Positions 24,343-32,474 of a stretch of DNA of 64,000 nucleotides are shown in pieces. This stretch comes from Embleya hyalina (GTDB lineage Bacteria > Actinomycetota > Actinomycetes > Streptomycetales > Streptomycetaceae), in NCBI RefSeq assembly GCF_003967355.1, contig NZ_BIFH01000018.1:1-64000 (forward strand). The letters are read 5' to 3'. A model generated the notes under the pieces. The model ran no database searches, was not told where the DNA came from, and was given only the letters and a program-made list of their open reading frames with translations. Each line of letters begins with the position of its first letter. Position 1 is the stretch's first letter. The translations under genes were made by a program, and so were the position numbers.

Positions 24343-26016
24343 GTGACGAACCACCACCGCCGAAGCCTCGCCCGCGTGGTCGAGGACTTCGGCCGCACCT
24401 TCCTCGACCTCGTCCACGGCGACGCGGACACCGTGGAGGAGATCGGCGGGGTGGTCATTCACGACCCGTACGACGAACCGGCCTACCCCCGGCACGCCGT
24501 GGTGCTGGGACCGGCCGTGCACGGCCCCGCCGAGATCGCCCGGCTCCTGGGCGCGCTCGGCGTGCACGGCGTCACCGCGCTGATCGTGCGTGGACCCGTC
24601 GAGCCCGACGACGAGGTCGCGCGCGTCGCCGCCGAGACGGGCATCGCCGTGCTGGCGCTGACCCGAGGTGCGTCCTGGGCCCAACTCGCGGCCATGCTCC
24701 GCACGTTGCTCACCGAAGGCGACTTCGGCGACGCCGGCGGGCAGACCCTGGGCGGGGTGCCCTCGGGAGACCTGTTCGCCCTTGCCAACGCCGTGGCCAC
24801 ACTGCTCGACGCGCCGATCACCATCGAGGACCGCCGTTCACACATCCTCGCCTTCTCCGGCCGACAGGACGAGGCCGACCCGTCACGCGTGGAGACCATC
24901 CTCGCCCGCCGCGTCCCGGAGAAGTACCTGCGCGTCTTCGAGAGCCGGGGCGTGTTCAAGGAGTTGTACCGCACCGGAGAGCCGCTGCTCATCGCCCCGG
25001 CGGTCGACGACCCGGACGAGCCCGCGCTCTGGCGCACGGCGATCGTGGTCCGGGCGGGCGACGAGATCCTCGGCTCGGTGTGGGCCGCGGTCCGCGAACC
25101 GCTCAGCCCGGAGCGCACCGCCGCGTTCCGTGACGCCGCCCAACTCGTCGCCCTGCACCTGCTGCGCCACCGGGCCGGCACCGACGCCGAACACCGACTG
25201 CGCGCCGACCTGGTCACCACGGTCCTGGAGGGCGGTGCCGGCGCGACCGACGCGCTGGCCCGCCTGGGGCTGGTGCACGAGCCGACGGTGGTGCTCGCGC
25301 TGGGTGTGGTCTCGGACCGGGCCGAGGACGATACCCGACTCACCGCCGAGCGACAACGATTGACCTCGGCCTTCGCGGTGCACCTCCACGCCGTGCAACC
25401 CCGCTCGGCCGTCGCGCTCCTGGGCGACGTCGCCTACGCCGTGCTGCCCGCGCCGGGTGATCCGGGCGCGGCGCGGGAGCGTGCCGTGCAGATCGCGGAC
25501 AACTTCCTGGAACGCACCGGCGATCGGGTCAAGGCGCTGATCGGCGTCGGGTCGATCGCGGAGGAGCCCACCGCGCTGCGCCGCTCGCGTCGAAACGCCG
25601 ACCGTGCGCTGCGGGTCTTGTCGAGTGGTGAGGTGAAGTTGCGGGTCGCCTCGATCGCCGACGTGCACATCGACGCGCTGCTCCTGGAGATGCGCGACCT
25701 CGCCGCCGTCAACGGCGATGAACTCGTGGGCCCGCTGGCCCGATTGGTCGCCTACGACGCCAAGCACCACTCGAACCTGGTCGAGACGCTGCGGGCGTGG
25801 CTGGACGCCTTCGGCGACGTGGTCTCCGCGTCGGCGAGCATGTTCGTGCACCCGAACACGTTTCGCTATCGCATGCGTCGCATGGCCAAGGTGGGCCGGG
25901 TCGACCTCCAGGACCCGGCGGCGCGGTTCGCGATGACGCTGCAACTGCGGCTGATGGGGCCGCGGTCGGGCGGGTCGGTCGGGGAGGACGAGGCGCGGTC
26001 CACGGGGGTGTGGTGA
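24343..26016 (+). CDS. PucR-family transcriptional regulator
   Basis: A 557-residue regulator of the PucR/CdaR type. A PucR-like N-terminal sensory domain (about residues 5-125) is followed by a GAF-like segment (about 145-285), the GGDEF-related dimerisation region and the C-terminal PucR helix-turn-helix (LVETLRAWLDAFGDVVSASA, then FVHPNTFRYRMRRMAKV). Relatives control purine, sugar-acid or amino-acid catabolism. GTG 24343 follows CGAGGTGA; the open frame to 24265 has no ribosome-binding site. It converges on a FAD monooxygenase gene with 13 bp between stops. No obvious target operon adjoins it. Confidence 0.9.
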   Translation: MTNHHRRSLARVVEDFGRTFLDLVHGDADTVEEIGGVVIHDPYDEPAYPRHAVVLGPAVHGPAEIARLLGALGVHGVTALIVRGPVEPDDEVARVAAETGIAVLALTRGASWAQLAAMLRTLLTEGDFGDAGGQTLGGVPSGDLFALANAVATLLDAPITIEDRRSHILAFSGRQDEADPSRVETILARRVPEKYLRVFESRGVFKELYRTGEPLLIAPAVDDPDEPALWRTAIVVRAGDEILGSVWAAVREPLSPERTAAFRDAAQLVALHLLRHRAGTDAEHRLRADLVTTVLEGGAGATDALARLGLVHEPTVVLALGVVSDRAEDDTRLTAERQRLTSAFAVHLHAVQPRSAVALLGDVAYAVLPAPGDPGAARERAVQIADNFLERTGDRVKALIGVGSIAEEPTALRRSRRNADRALRVLSSGEVKLRVASIADVHIDALLLEMRDLAAVNGDELVGPLARLVAYDAKHHSNLVETLRAWLDAFGDVVSASASMFVHPNTFRYRMRRMAKVGRVDLQDPAARFAMTLQLRLMGPRSGGSVGEDEARSTGVW

Positions 26017-26029
26017 TCAGTCGGTGGGG

Positions 26030-27655
26030 TTATCGCGCCCCGGTGAGGACGCGGCGCAGCACCTCGCGGAGTTCGGGGCCCGCGGGTGGGGCGGCGGCGC
26101 GCCAGGCGATGTGGCCGTCGGGGCGGATCAGGGCGGCGCCGCTCGAGGGCAGGCCGTACAACCGCCGGAAGGTGCCGGGGCGTTCCTCGCGCAGGCGGAC
26201 GCCGTCGAGCGGGTGGACGGTGACGGGGATCCCGGCGGTCGTGGCGGCGTCGGCCTGTCGGTTCCAGGCGGGGGTGTCGGCGGCGGTGATCAGGGTGAAG
26301 TCCGGGCCGACGAGGTCGAGGGTGGAGGCGACCGCGGGCGGGCCGACGAGGCGGACGTGCGGGGCGCGGTGTCCGGCGGCGCCGCTCGGGTGGTAGCCGG
26401 TGACGTCCAGGGGCGGTGGGGCCGGGATATCGGGGTCGGGGGCGACGGCGGTGGAGCGGTAGGCGGCGGTGAGCAGGAGTTCGTCGTCGATGCGATAGCC
26501 GGTCCGGGAGCGGGCGTTGCCGTCGGATACGTCGATGACGTGGCGGGCGACCGGGCGGCGTTCGGCGTCGTAGCTGTCCAGCAGGGCCACGTCGGCGCGG
26601 CCGGCCACGACGGCGGCGAGCTTCCAGGCGAGGTTGTCCGCGTCGCCGATCCCGGTATTCATACCGTGTCCGCCGGTGGGCGGGACGACGTGGGCCGCGT
26701 CGCCGGCCAGGAGTACGCGCCCGCTGCGGTAGCCGGCCGCCAGGCGGGCGTCCATCCGCCAGGACATGGTGTCGCGGACGGTCACGTCCAGGTCGGGGAT
26801 GCCGGCCGCGGTGCGGACGAGGGCCGCGAGCCGGCGCGGGTCGTCGAGGTCTTCGCCCGCGCGCGGGTGCTCGGGGTCGAAGGGGTACTGGTAGATCCAG
26901 TTGCGGTCGTTGTCCACGGCCATGAAGCCGCCGAGTGCGGGCGGGGTCAGGAAGTAGGAGGCACTGGCCCGGTCCGCCACGACGGCGCCGAGCGGTGCCT
27001 CGAAGCGGATGCTGAGGAAGTGGGCGAGGCCGGTGGGGCCGTCCATGGCGATGCCCGCGCGAGGGCGGACCGTACCGGCGGCGCCGTCGCAACCGACCAG
27101 CCATGCGGCGCGCACGGTGTGCCGGCGGCCGGTGTCCCGGTCTTCGAGGAGGACGTCGAGGCCGGCACCGGCCTCGGTCTCGGGCGCGTGTTCGGCTCCG
27201 GCCTCGGCTCCTGCCTCGGTGAACGACAGCAGGCGCGTGCCGAATCGGACGCGGCCGGGTGCCGACTCGCGGGCCCGGCGCAGCAGTACCGGTTCCAGCG
27301 CGTCCTGGGAGCAGATCAGCCCGGGCGAGGGGGTGTGCTCGTCCCCGCCGGGCGTGTCGTCGGCGACGCCGGTGCGGACGAAGTCCGGATCGACCAGGTC
27401 CCGACCCCGATAGAAGAAGACCTGCGAGGCCGGGAGACCCGCGTCGCGCACCGCCTCCTCGAGCCCTAGACGCCGCAGGATCTCCATCGAACGGGCCGCG
27501 ATGCCACGGGCCTTGGGGTGGCGGGAGGTGCCCGGATGGGCTTCGACCAGCAGGTGGTCCACGCCGTGTCGGGACAGCAGGATCGACAACGTCAGGCCGA
27601 TCGGTCCGCCGCCCACGATGAGCACGGGAGTCGTCGGTGGTGGTGTCGCGTGCAT
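26030..27655 (-). CDS. FAD-dependent aromatic monooxygenase (PheA/TetX type)
   Basis: A 541-residue class A flavoprotein hydroxylase. The FAD-binding GGGPIGLTLSILLSRHG lies near residues 14-30, the DG motif at GCDGAAGTVR and the second FAD motif at VLLAGDAAHVVPPTGGHGMN. A C-terminal thioredoxin-like domain (about 410-541) is typical of polyketide and phenol hydroxylases. It would use NAD(P)H and O2 to hydroxylate an aromatic substrate, which is unknown. ATG 27655 has GGGAG upstream; an 84-bp longer frame is unsupported. It diverges from a CGNR regulator with a 6-bp-arm dyad between them. Confidence 0.9.
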   Translation of the reverse strand: MHATPPPTTPVLIVGGGPIGLTLSILLSRHGVDHLLVEAHPGTSRHPKARGIAARSMEILRRLGLEEAVRDAGLPASQVFFYRGRDLVDPDFVRTGVADDTPGGDEHTPSPGLICSQDALEPVLLRRARESAPGRVRFGTRLLSFTEAGAEAGAEHAPETEAGAGLDVLLEDRDTGRRHTVRAAWLVGCDGAAGTVRPRAGIAMDGPTGLAHFLSIRFEAPLGAVVADRASASYFLTPPALGGFMAVDNDRNWIYQYPFDPEHPRAGEDLDDPRRLAALVRTAAGIPDLDVTVRDTMSWRMDARLAAGYRSGRVLLAGDAAHVVPPTGGHGMNTGIGDADNLAWKLAAVVAGRADVALLDSYDAERRPVARHVIDVSDGNARSRTGYRIDDELLLTAAYRSTAVAPDPDIPAPPPLDVTGYHPSGAAGHRAPHVRLVGPPAVASTLDLVGPDFTLITAADTPAWNRQADAATTAGIPVTVHPLDGVRLREERPGTFRRLYGLPSSGAALIRPDGHIAWRAAAPPAGPELREVLRRVLTGAR

Positions 27656-27706
27656 GGCTCTCCCGGGGGCGGATCTCGCGCGGCGGAGTGGACGGTCGTC
27701 GATGCC

Positions 27707-27736
27707 GTAACGCTCGGCGAATGATTTAGACGTTAC
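27707..27736. promoter_or_regulatory. Dyad between monooxygenase and CGNR gene
   Basis: GTAACG (27707-27712) and CGTTAC (27731-27736), 18 bp apart, in the 140-bp divergent gap around an A+T-rich core. Candidate operator for the CGNR protein. Confidence 0.35.
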
Positions 27737-27795
27737 CATGGCAGGGTCGCCCGGGAAGGAAGCCCGCGACGGAGCCGGTCGGAAGGACGAAGCAC

Positions 27796-28335
27796 ATGCC
27801 CGAGGACTTCGGCGCGGACAACCCCCGCGGCCTCTACTTCATCGCCGACCTGGCGAACACCGTCCAGGCGGACCCCGGGGTCGGCGCGGCCGCTCTCCAG
27901 GACCTGCTGGCGCACCACGGCGGCCCGCCGTTCGCGCTCACCGAGGACGACGCCCGGCGACTGCGCGAGGCCGCCGCCCGGTTGATCCGCATCCTGGAGA
28001 CGGGCGACGAGGACCGGGCGGCCGAGGCGATCAACGGCCTCCTCGACGAACACCCCGCGCAGCCCTGCCTGGTCCGCCTTCCCGGACGCCCCTGGTCGAT
28101 GCACGCGAAGGCGCCCCGGGACGCCGACCCCGCCCACTGGCTCCTGGCCACCTGTGCCCTGGCCCTGGGTCTGTGGCTCGGCGAGCGCGGCCGCTGTGCC
28201 TGGGGGCGGTGCGCCGCCCCGGACTGCGACCACTTCTTCATCGACACGGGCCGCCGCACCCCGCAGCGCTACTGCACCCCCCGCTGCGCCACCCGGGTCC
28301 GGGTGGCCGCGCACCGGGGTCGGCGGGGCGTTTGA
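27796..28335 (+). CDS. CGNR zinc-finger (ABATE domain) regulator
   Basis: A 179-residue protein with an N-terminal ABATE domain (LYFIADLANTVQADP) and a C-terminal CGNR-type zinc finger (about residues 135-170). The Cys residues are visible as CAAPDCDHFFIDTGRR and RYCTPRCATRVRVAAHR. The name-giving CGN-R tetrad is replaced here by RCATR. Such proteins are presumed stress-response DNA-binding regulators. ATG 27796 follows GGAAGGACG. It diverges from the FAD monooxygenase and is its probable regulator. A truncated hydrolase gene follows 12 bp downstream. Confidence 0.88.
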   Translation: MPEDFGADNPRGLYFIADLANTVQADPGVGAAALQDLLAHHGGPPFALTEDDARRLREAAARLIRILETGDEDRAAEAINGLLDEHPAQPCLVRLPGRPWSMHAKAPRDADPAHWLLATCALALGLWLGERGRCAWGRCAAPDCDHFFIDTGRRTPQRYCTPRCATRVRVAAHRGRRGV

Positions 28336-28347
28336 CGAAACGAAACC

Positions 28348-28922
28348 ATGTTCGGACGGTTACGCGCGGACTTCCGGGCGAGCCACGGCTTCGTGGTCGT
28401 CCGGCCCACCCACCTGAGTTCGACGACGCTGAAACTCGCCCCCGACACCCCCGGGGCACCGATATTCCGGCGATCGCGCGTCGAGGACATGACCCGCGTC
28501 CTCGACGCGCTCGACGTGATCGAGACCGCCGTGCCACGCCTCCTCGGGCGCCTGGACCCGAGCCGGGTCGCGGTCGCCGGACACTCGATGGGCGGCCACA
28601 CCGCGAGCCTGCTGCCGGGCGCCCGGCTCACCGACCCGGACGACGGGAGCGAGGCGCACCCGGCCGAGCCCCGGGCCCCAAGTTCCTGCTCACCCTGTTC
28701 GACGCCGAGCACGGGCTCGGCGGGATCTCCGGCTGCGACGTCGCCGAAACCACGGACGAGAACCCCGAACGTGTGGCCGCGGACCAACTCCTCGCCCGGG
28801 CCCACCTGCGCGCCGAACTCCACGCGGACGACCCCGCGAGCCGGTCGGTATGGCAAGCCGCGTGCGACGCGCCGGCGCGCGACCCGAAGCCCTTGGGTCG
28901 CGTCGAATCCGAGTGCACATAG
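28348..28922 (+). pseudogene. Alpha/beta-hydrolase remnant with internal deletion and frameshift
   Basis: Two out-of-frame fragments of one hydrolase family. Frame 1 (28348 to about 28672) carries HGFVVVRPTHL, SRVEDMTRVLDALDVIE and the nucleophile elbow GHSMGGHTASLLPGARL. Frame 3 (about 28674-28922) carries the family C-terminus GPKFLLTLFDAEHGLGGISG, TTDENPERVAADQL and LGRVES. The N-terminal part and roughly 70 central residues, including the expected acid residue region, are missing. The join at about 28672 shifts the reading frame, so it cannot make a functional enzyme. Family relatives are secreted or cytoplasmic chlorophyllase/dienelactone-hydrolase-like proteins. Confidence 0.8.
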
Positions 28923-28923
28923 G

Positions 28924-28962
28924 ACGGCGGTCCCCGGGAACCTGCCTTCCGGGGACCGCCGT
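28924..28962. terminator. Strong bidirectional terminator
   Basis: Arms ACGGCGGTCCCC (28924-28935) and its complement (28951-28962), with an inner GGAA/TTCC pairing at 28937-28940 and 28947-28950. It sits between the hydrolase remnant and the convergent secreted-protein gene. Confidence 0.8.
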
Positions 28963-28976
28963 TGCCCGATGTGGGG

Positions 28977-29435
28977 TCAGCAGGGAACCGGCAGGTCCAG
29001 GGTCACCGGGCGGGCGGGCCACTGGTAGGACTCGACCTCGAAGCTGCCGTGGACGGTCGAGCCGCACGTGATCGCGCCGCCGACACCGTAGACCTTGATC
29101 GTGGCGAAGTCGAAGACGTCGTCGCGGCTGACCGCGCCGAGGGACACGCCGGACACGTTGCCGGTCAGCCGCAGCGTCACCGGGAGCGGCCGGGGGTACG
29201 GGCCGCCCGGGGACGGGGGACCGGCGAGCCCGACCTGGCCGAAGAGCTGGACATTGTCACCGGTGACCTCGGCGCACACCTTGGTCGACAGGCCCGACTG
29301 CAGGCCGTAGGTGCCGCAGGTGACCGACGTGGGCGTGGTCGCCCGCGTGTCGTCGGCGGACGCCGGCGGCGCCGTGGCCAGGACGCTCAGGCCGGCTACG
29401 CATATCGCCGCCGCGGTGGTGATGACCTTCTTCAT
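28977..29435 (-). CDS. Secreted protein of unknown function
   Basis: A 152-residue exported protein. The Sec signal peptide (MKKVITTAAAICVAGLSVLA, cleavage likely after APPASA at about residue 27) precedes a mature region of about 125 residues with four Cys (TSVTCGTYG, STKVCAEVTG, GAITCGSTV and the C-terminal PVPC), probably two disulphides. Beta-rich composition. No family recognised. ATG 29435 follows GGAGGT at 6 nt. The promoter region is unusually A+T-rich with a TGTGA-N4-TCACA dyad (29486-29499). Confidence 0.82.
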   Translation of the reverse strand: MKKVITTAAAICVAGLSVLATAPPASADDTRATTPTSVTCGTYGLQSGLSTKVCAEVTGDNVQLFGQVGLAGPPSPGGPYPRPLPVTLRLTGNVSGVSLGAVSRDDVFDFATIKVYGVGGAITCGSTVHGSFEVESYQWPARPVTLDLPVPC

Positions 29436-29485
29436 GGGAGACCTCCGTATTCGACGCCCGAGACGGACGCACATCGCTGATGAGG

Positions 29486-29499
29486 TGTGACATTTCACA
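29486..29499. promoter_or_regulatory. TGTGA/TCACA dyad upstream of secreted protein
   Basis: TGTGA (29486-29490) and TCACA (29495-29499) within a run of CACAT/ATGTG motifs. It resembles a Crp/Fnr half-site pair but with a 4-bp spacer rather than 6. Possible operator. Confidence 0.3.
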
Positions 29500-29657
29500 T
29501 CTCACATGACACATACTCGCACGACTGTGAGCCACCGAGTGACATCGGCGGGTGACTGTGGACGTGATGTGCGTTACATCGGGTTGATCAGCGATGACTT
29601 TCCGTCATGCGACGGGCCTCGTGGCCGAAACCCGGTCCTCGCTCCCCGTGCGGTCGC

Positions 29658-31100
29658 TCAGTGGGCCTGCTGCGAGTGCTTCGGCAGCAGGCCGACGAGC
29701 AGGAGGGTGAGGAGGTACAGCGCGGCGCAGATGGCGAAGACCAGTTCCGCGGCGTGGAAGTGGGCGCGGGTGCCGCCGTGGGCGACGCGGCCGAAGAAGA
29801 CGGTGCCGAGGGCGGCGACGCCGATGGCTCCGGCGAACTGCTGGACGGCGTTGAGCATGCCCGCGCCGGAGCCGACCTCCTCGGTCGTGGCGTCGCCGAG
29901 GACGAAGTCGAAGAGCGGGACGAACATCAGGCCCGCGCCGAAGCCGGTCAGGAAGAGCGACGGGGCCAGTCGCCAGACGGTGACGTCGGTGTACCAGTGC
30001 ACGGTGGACCACCACAGGCCCAGGAGGCCGACGATCGCGATGGACAGGCCGATCCGCAGGGTGGCGCGGCCGAGTTTCTCGGCGAGTACGGCACCCGCGA
30101 GCAGGACCGCGACGGCGGTGCCGAGGGCCCAGGGGATCAGGGTCAGGCCGGTGCGCAGCGGCGTCCAGTGCAGGCCGAGTTGCAGGAGCAGGTTGATGAC
30201 CAGCACGAACGCGCTGAGCGAGGCGTAGAAGCCGCCGACGATCAGCAGTCCGACCACGAAGCTGCGCCGGCGGAACAGGGACGGGGTGATGACGGGGTGC
30301 GGGCTGCGCCGTTCGGAGCGGACGAAGAGGGCGAACACCACGATCGAGGCGGCCATCGTGAGGTGGGTCCAGACGGGCCAGCCCAACTCCTGCCCCTGGA
30401 TGAGCGGGACGATCAGCAGGGCGGATCCCGCGGTGAGCAGCCCGACTCCGGTCACGTCCAGGCGGGCACTCGGGTCCTCGCCGCTGTCGTGCGGCAGGAC
30501 CCGTCGGCCGAGGGCCACGGCGGCGATGCCGAAGGGGATGTTGATCAGGAAGATCGAGCGCCACTCGGTGCCGAACGGGTTCAGGTCGAGCAGCCAGCCG
30601 GCCAGGATCGGCCCGGCGACGGTGGCCAGGCCCATGATCGGGCCGAACGGCATCAGGGCCTTGCGCAGGTGTTGCGGGGGGAAGACGACCTTCACCAGGG
30701 CCATGCCCTGGGGGATGGTCACGGACCCGAACAGTCCCTGGAGCAGGCGGGCGGCGATCAGGAAGCCGGGACTGGGCGCGAGACCGCAGGCCAGTGACGC
30801 GAGGGTGAACCCGGACATGCCGAGCAGGAACAGCCGGCGCCGGCCGAGGATGTCGCCGAGTCGGCCGGAGGTGACCAGGCCGAGGGCGAAGGCCGCGGTG
30901 TAGGCGGTCAGCACCCATTGCAGGGTCATCGGGCCGCCGCCGAGGTCGGCGCGGATCGACGGGCCGGCGAGGTTGGCGATGCCGGAGTCGAGGAGATCCA
31001 TGATCTCGGCCATGAAGACGACGGCCAGGACCAGCCAGGCCCGGCGCAGCGGCAGGGGGTCGGCGCGCGAAGTCGTCAACGAACTAAGTTCAGTAGTCAT
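29658..31100 (-). CDS. MFS multidrug efflux transporter (DHA2, 14-TM type)
   Basis: A 480-residue major-facilitator exporter. Motif A appears in TSGRLGDILGRRRLFLLGMS, the DHA2-type helix-1 signature in DLLDSGIANLAGPSI and motif C in FGPIMGLATVAGPILAGWLL; about 14 hydrophobic helices fit the family. It would export drugs by proton antiport. ATG 31100 is used; upstream TTG is possible. Three 11-bp palindromes overlap the start and the divergent tetR gene, so it is TetR-repressed. Substrate unknown. Confidence 0.92.
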   Translation of the reverse strand: MTTELSSLTTSRADPLPLRRAWLVLAVVFMAEIMDLLDSGIANLAGPSIRADLGGGPMTLQWVLTAYTAAFALGLVTSGRLGDILGRRRLFLLGMSGFTLASLACGLAPSPGFLIAARLLQGLFGSVTIPQGMALVKVVFPPQHLRKALMPFGPIMGLATVAGPILAGWLLDLNPFGTEWRSIFLINIPFGIAAVALGRRVLPHDSGEDPSARLDVTGVGLLTAGSALLIVPLIQGQELGWPVWTHLTMAASIVVFALFVRSERRSPHPVITPSLFRRRSFVVGLLIVGGFYASLSAFVLVINLLLQLGLHWTPLRTGLTLIPWALGTAVAVLLAGAVLAEKLGRATLRIGLSIAIVGLLGLWWSTVHWYTDVTVWRLAPSLFLTGFGAGLMFVPLFDFVLGDATTEEVGSGAGMLNAVQQFAGAIGVAALGTVFFGRVAHGGTRAHFHAAELVFAICAALYLLTLLLVGLLPKHSQQAH

Positions 31101-31130
31101 GAACAAAGTTCTACGCGACGAACTTAGTTC
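31081..31130. promoter_or_regulatory. Triple TetR-type operator
   Basis: Three palindromes of the type GAACTWAGTTC: GAACTAAGTTC (31081-31091), GAACAAAGTTC (31101-31111) and GAACTTAGTTC (31120-31130), 19-20 bp apart. They lie between the divergent MFS and tetR genes; the first lies inside the MFS coding start. Confidence 0.88.
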
Positions 31131-31151
31131 TGGTCAAGCTAGGATGTGCCC

Positions 31152-31904
31152 ATGCCTTCCGATCAGCCGAGGCGGGGCCGAGCCGCCCGTCACGCACCGC
31201 CGCCCGCCGACCCCGCGGCGACGCCCCCGCGCAGGGAGCCGATCACCCTCGACCGGATCACCGACGCCGCATTGCACGTGGTCGCCACCGAGGGCTACGA
31301 CTCGCTCACCGTCCGCAGGATCACTCACGTCCTGGGCACCGGGCCGTCCTCGCTGTACGCGCACATCGTCAACAAGGACGACATCGACGACCTGATCATC
31401 GGCCGCCTCTGCTCCCGGATCGTGCTGCCGGAGCCCGATCCGGCGGCCTGGCGGGCCCAGACCCGGGACGTGTGCGGGCAACTGCGCGACCAGTTCCTGA
31501 TGTACCCGGGCATCTCGCGTGCCGCGATGGCCATGGTCCCGACCAACCTGGAGACGTTGCGGGTGAACGAGGGGCTGCTCGCGATCCTGCTCGCGGGGGG
31601 CGTCGCGCCGCGGACGGCCGCGTGGGCGATCGACAGCCTCACCCTCTACGTCGGCGCCTACACCCTGGAGCGCGCGCTGCTCGAGCAGCGCCGGAAGCAC
31701 CCGGACTACGCGTGGGTGCTCAGTCGGGACGAACTGGTCGGCCGGCTCGAGGCACTTCCGGCCGACCGGTTCCCGCGGATCACGCGGCATGCGGCCGAAC
31801 TGACCTCGGGGGAGGGGAACGAACGGTTCGACTTCGCCCTCGGGTTGATCATCGACAACCTCGTCCCGGGCGGTCCCGGACCGGCGGCCCCGACGGTCTC
31901 GTAG
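31152..31904 (+). CDS. TetR-family regulator (TetR_C class)
   Basis: A 250-residue repressor. The N-terminal helix-turn-helix lies near residues 30-80 (PITLDRITDAALHVVATEGY, SLTVRRITHVLGTGPSSLYA) after a Pro/Arg-rich leader. A TetR_C-type ligand domain follows (about 95-240; includes AMVPTNLETLRVNEGLLAIL). ATG 31152 is preceded by AGG; GTG 31146 is an alternative. It diverges from an MFS exporter, with three matching operators between, the standard efflux-repressor arrangement. The ligand is presumably a pump substrate. Confidence 0.92.
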   Translation: MPSDQPRRGRAARHAPPPADPAATPPRREPITLDRITDAALHVVATEGYDSLTVRRITHVLGTGPSSLYAHIVNKDDIDDLIIGRLCSRIVLPEPDPAAWRAQTRDVCGQLRDQFLMYPGISRAAMAMVPTNLETLRVNEGLLAILLAGGVAPRTAAWAIDSLTLYVGAYTLERALLEQRRKHPDYAWVLSRDELVGRLEALPADRFPRITRHAAELTSGEGNERFDFALGLIIDNLVPGGPGPAAPTVS

Positions 31905-31926
31905 TCGGGTCCCGCCGGCGGCGGTC

Positions 31927-32412
31927 TCAGCGACCGGTGGTGCCGTCGACGAGTTCGCGGAGGATGTCCGCGTGGCCGGCGTGGCGACCGGTTTCCTCGA
32001 TCATGTGGGTGAGCGCCCAGCGCACGCTCGGCGCCGGGCCGGAGCGGCCCGGCCGGGGGAGCGGGGCGCCGAGGTCGGTGCAGGTGTCGAGGACCGTGTT
32101 CGCGCGGTCGACGGTCTCCCGGTAGCGGGCGACGACGTCGGTCACACCGTCCTCGGCCGTGGGCCGGAACGTCGCCTGCCAGTCGGTGACCTTCTCGCCG
32201 AGGAACATCGCGCCCTCGACGGCGGTCAGATGGGTGAGCAGGCCGAGCAGATTCGTCCCCGAGGGCACCGCCGCGGTCCGCACCGCGGGTTCCGGGGCTC
32301 CGTCGACCTTCGCGGCGATCGAGGTGCGCAGGTAGTCGAGGAATCCGCGCAGGACGTCGACTTCGGTGTTCGCGGTGCGGGGCGGCGGGGTGTCACGGCG
32401 GCGGGTGGGCAC
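31927..32412 (-). CDS. DinB/DUF664-family protein
   Basis: A 161-residue four-helix-bundle protein of the DinB superfamily (DUF664). It begins VDVLRGFLDYLRTSIAAKVD after a short Arg/Pro leader, has LLGLLTHLTAVEGAMFLGEK with the first metal His, and ends RWALTHMIEETGRHAGHADI with the other His residues. Relatives are metal-dependent, often bacillithiol/mycothiol-related transferases; activity is unproven here. GTG 32412 follows AGGAGAAC. It lies 62 bp downstream of the methyltransferase gene, probably in the same transcript. Confidence 0.88.
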   Translation of the reverse strand: MPTRRRDTPPPRTANTEVDVLRGFLDYLRTSIAAKVDGAPEPAVRTAAVPSGTNLLGLLTHLTAVEGAMFLGEKVTDWQATFRPTAEDGVTDVVARYRETVDRANTVLDTCTDLGAPLPRPGRSGPAPSVRWALTHMIEETGRHAGHADILRELVDGTTGR

Positions 32413-32474
32413 GGGGTTCTCCTGGTGCGTGGTGGGGCCCGTCGGTGCGGGCGCCTGTTTCGGTGGGAGCGGTG

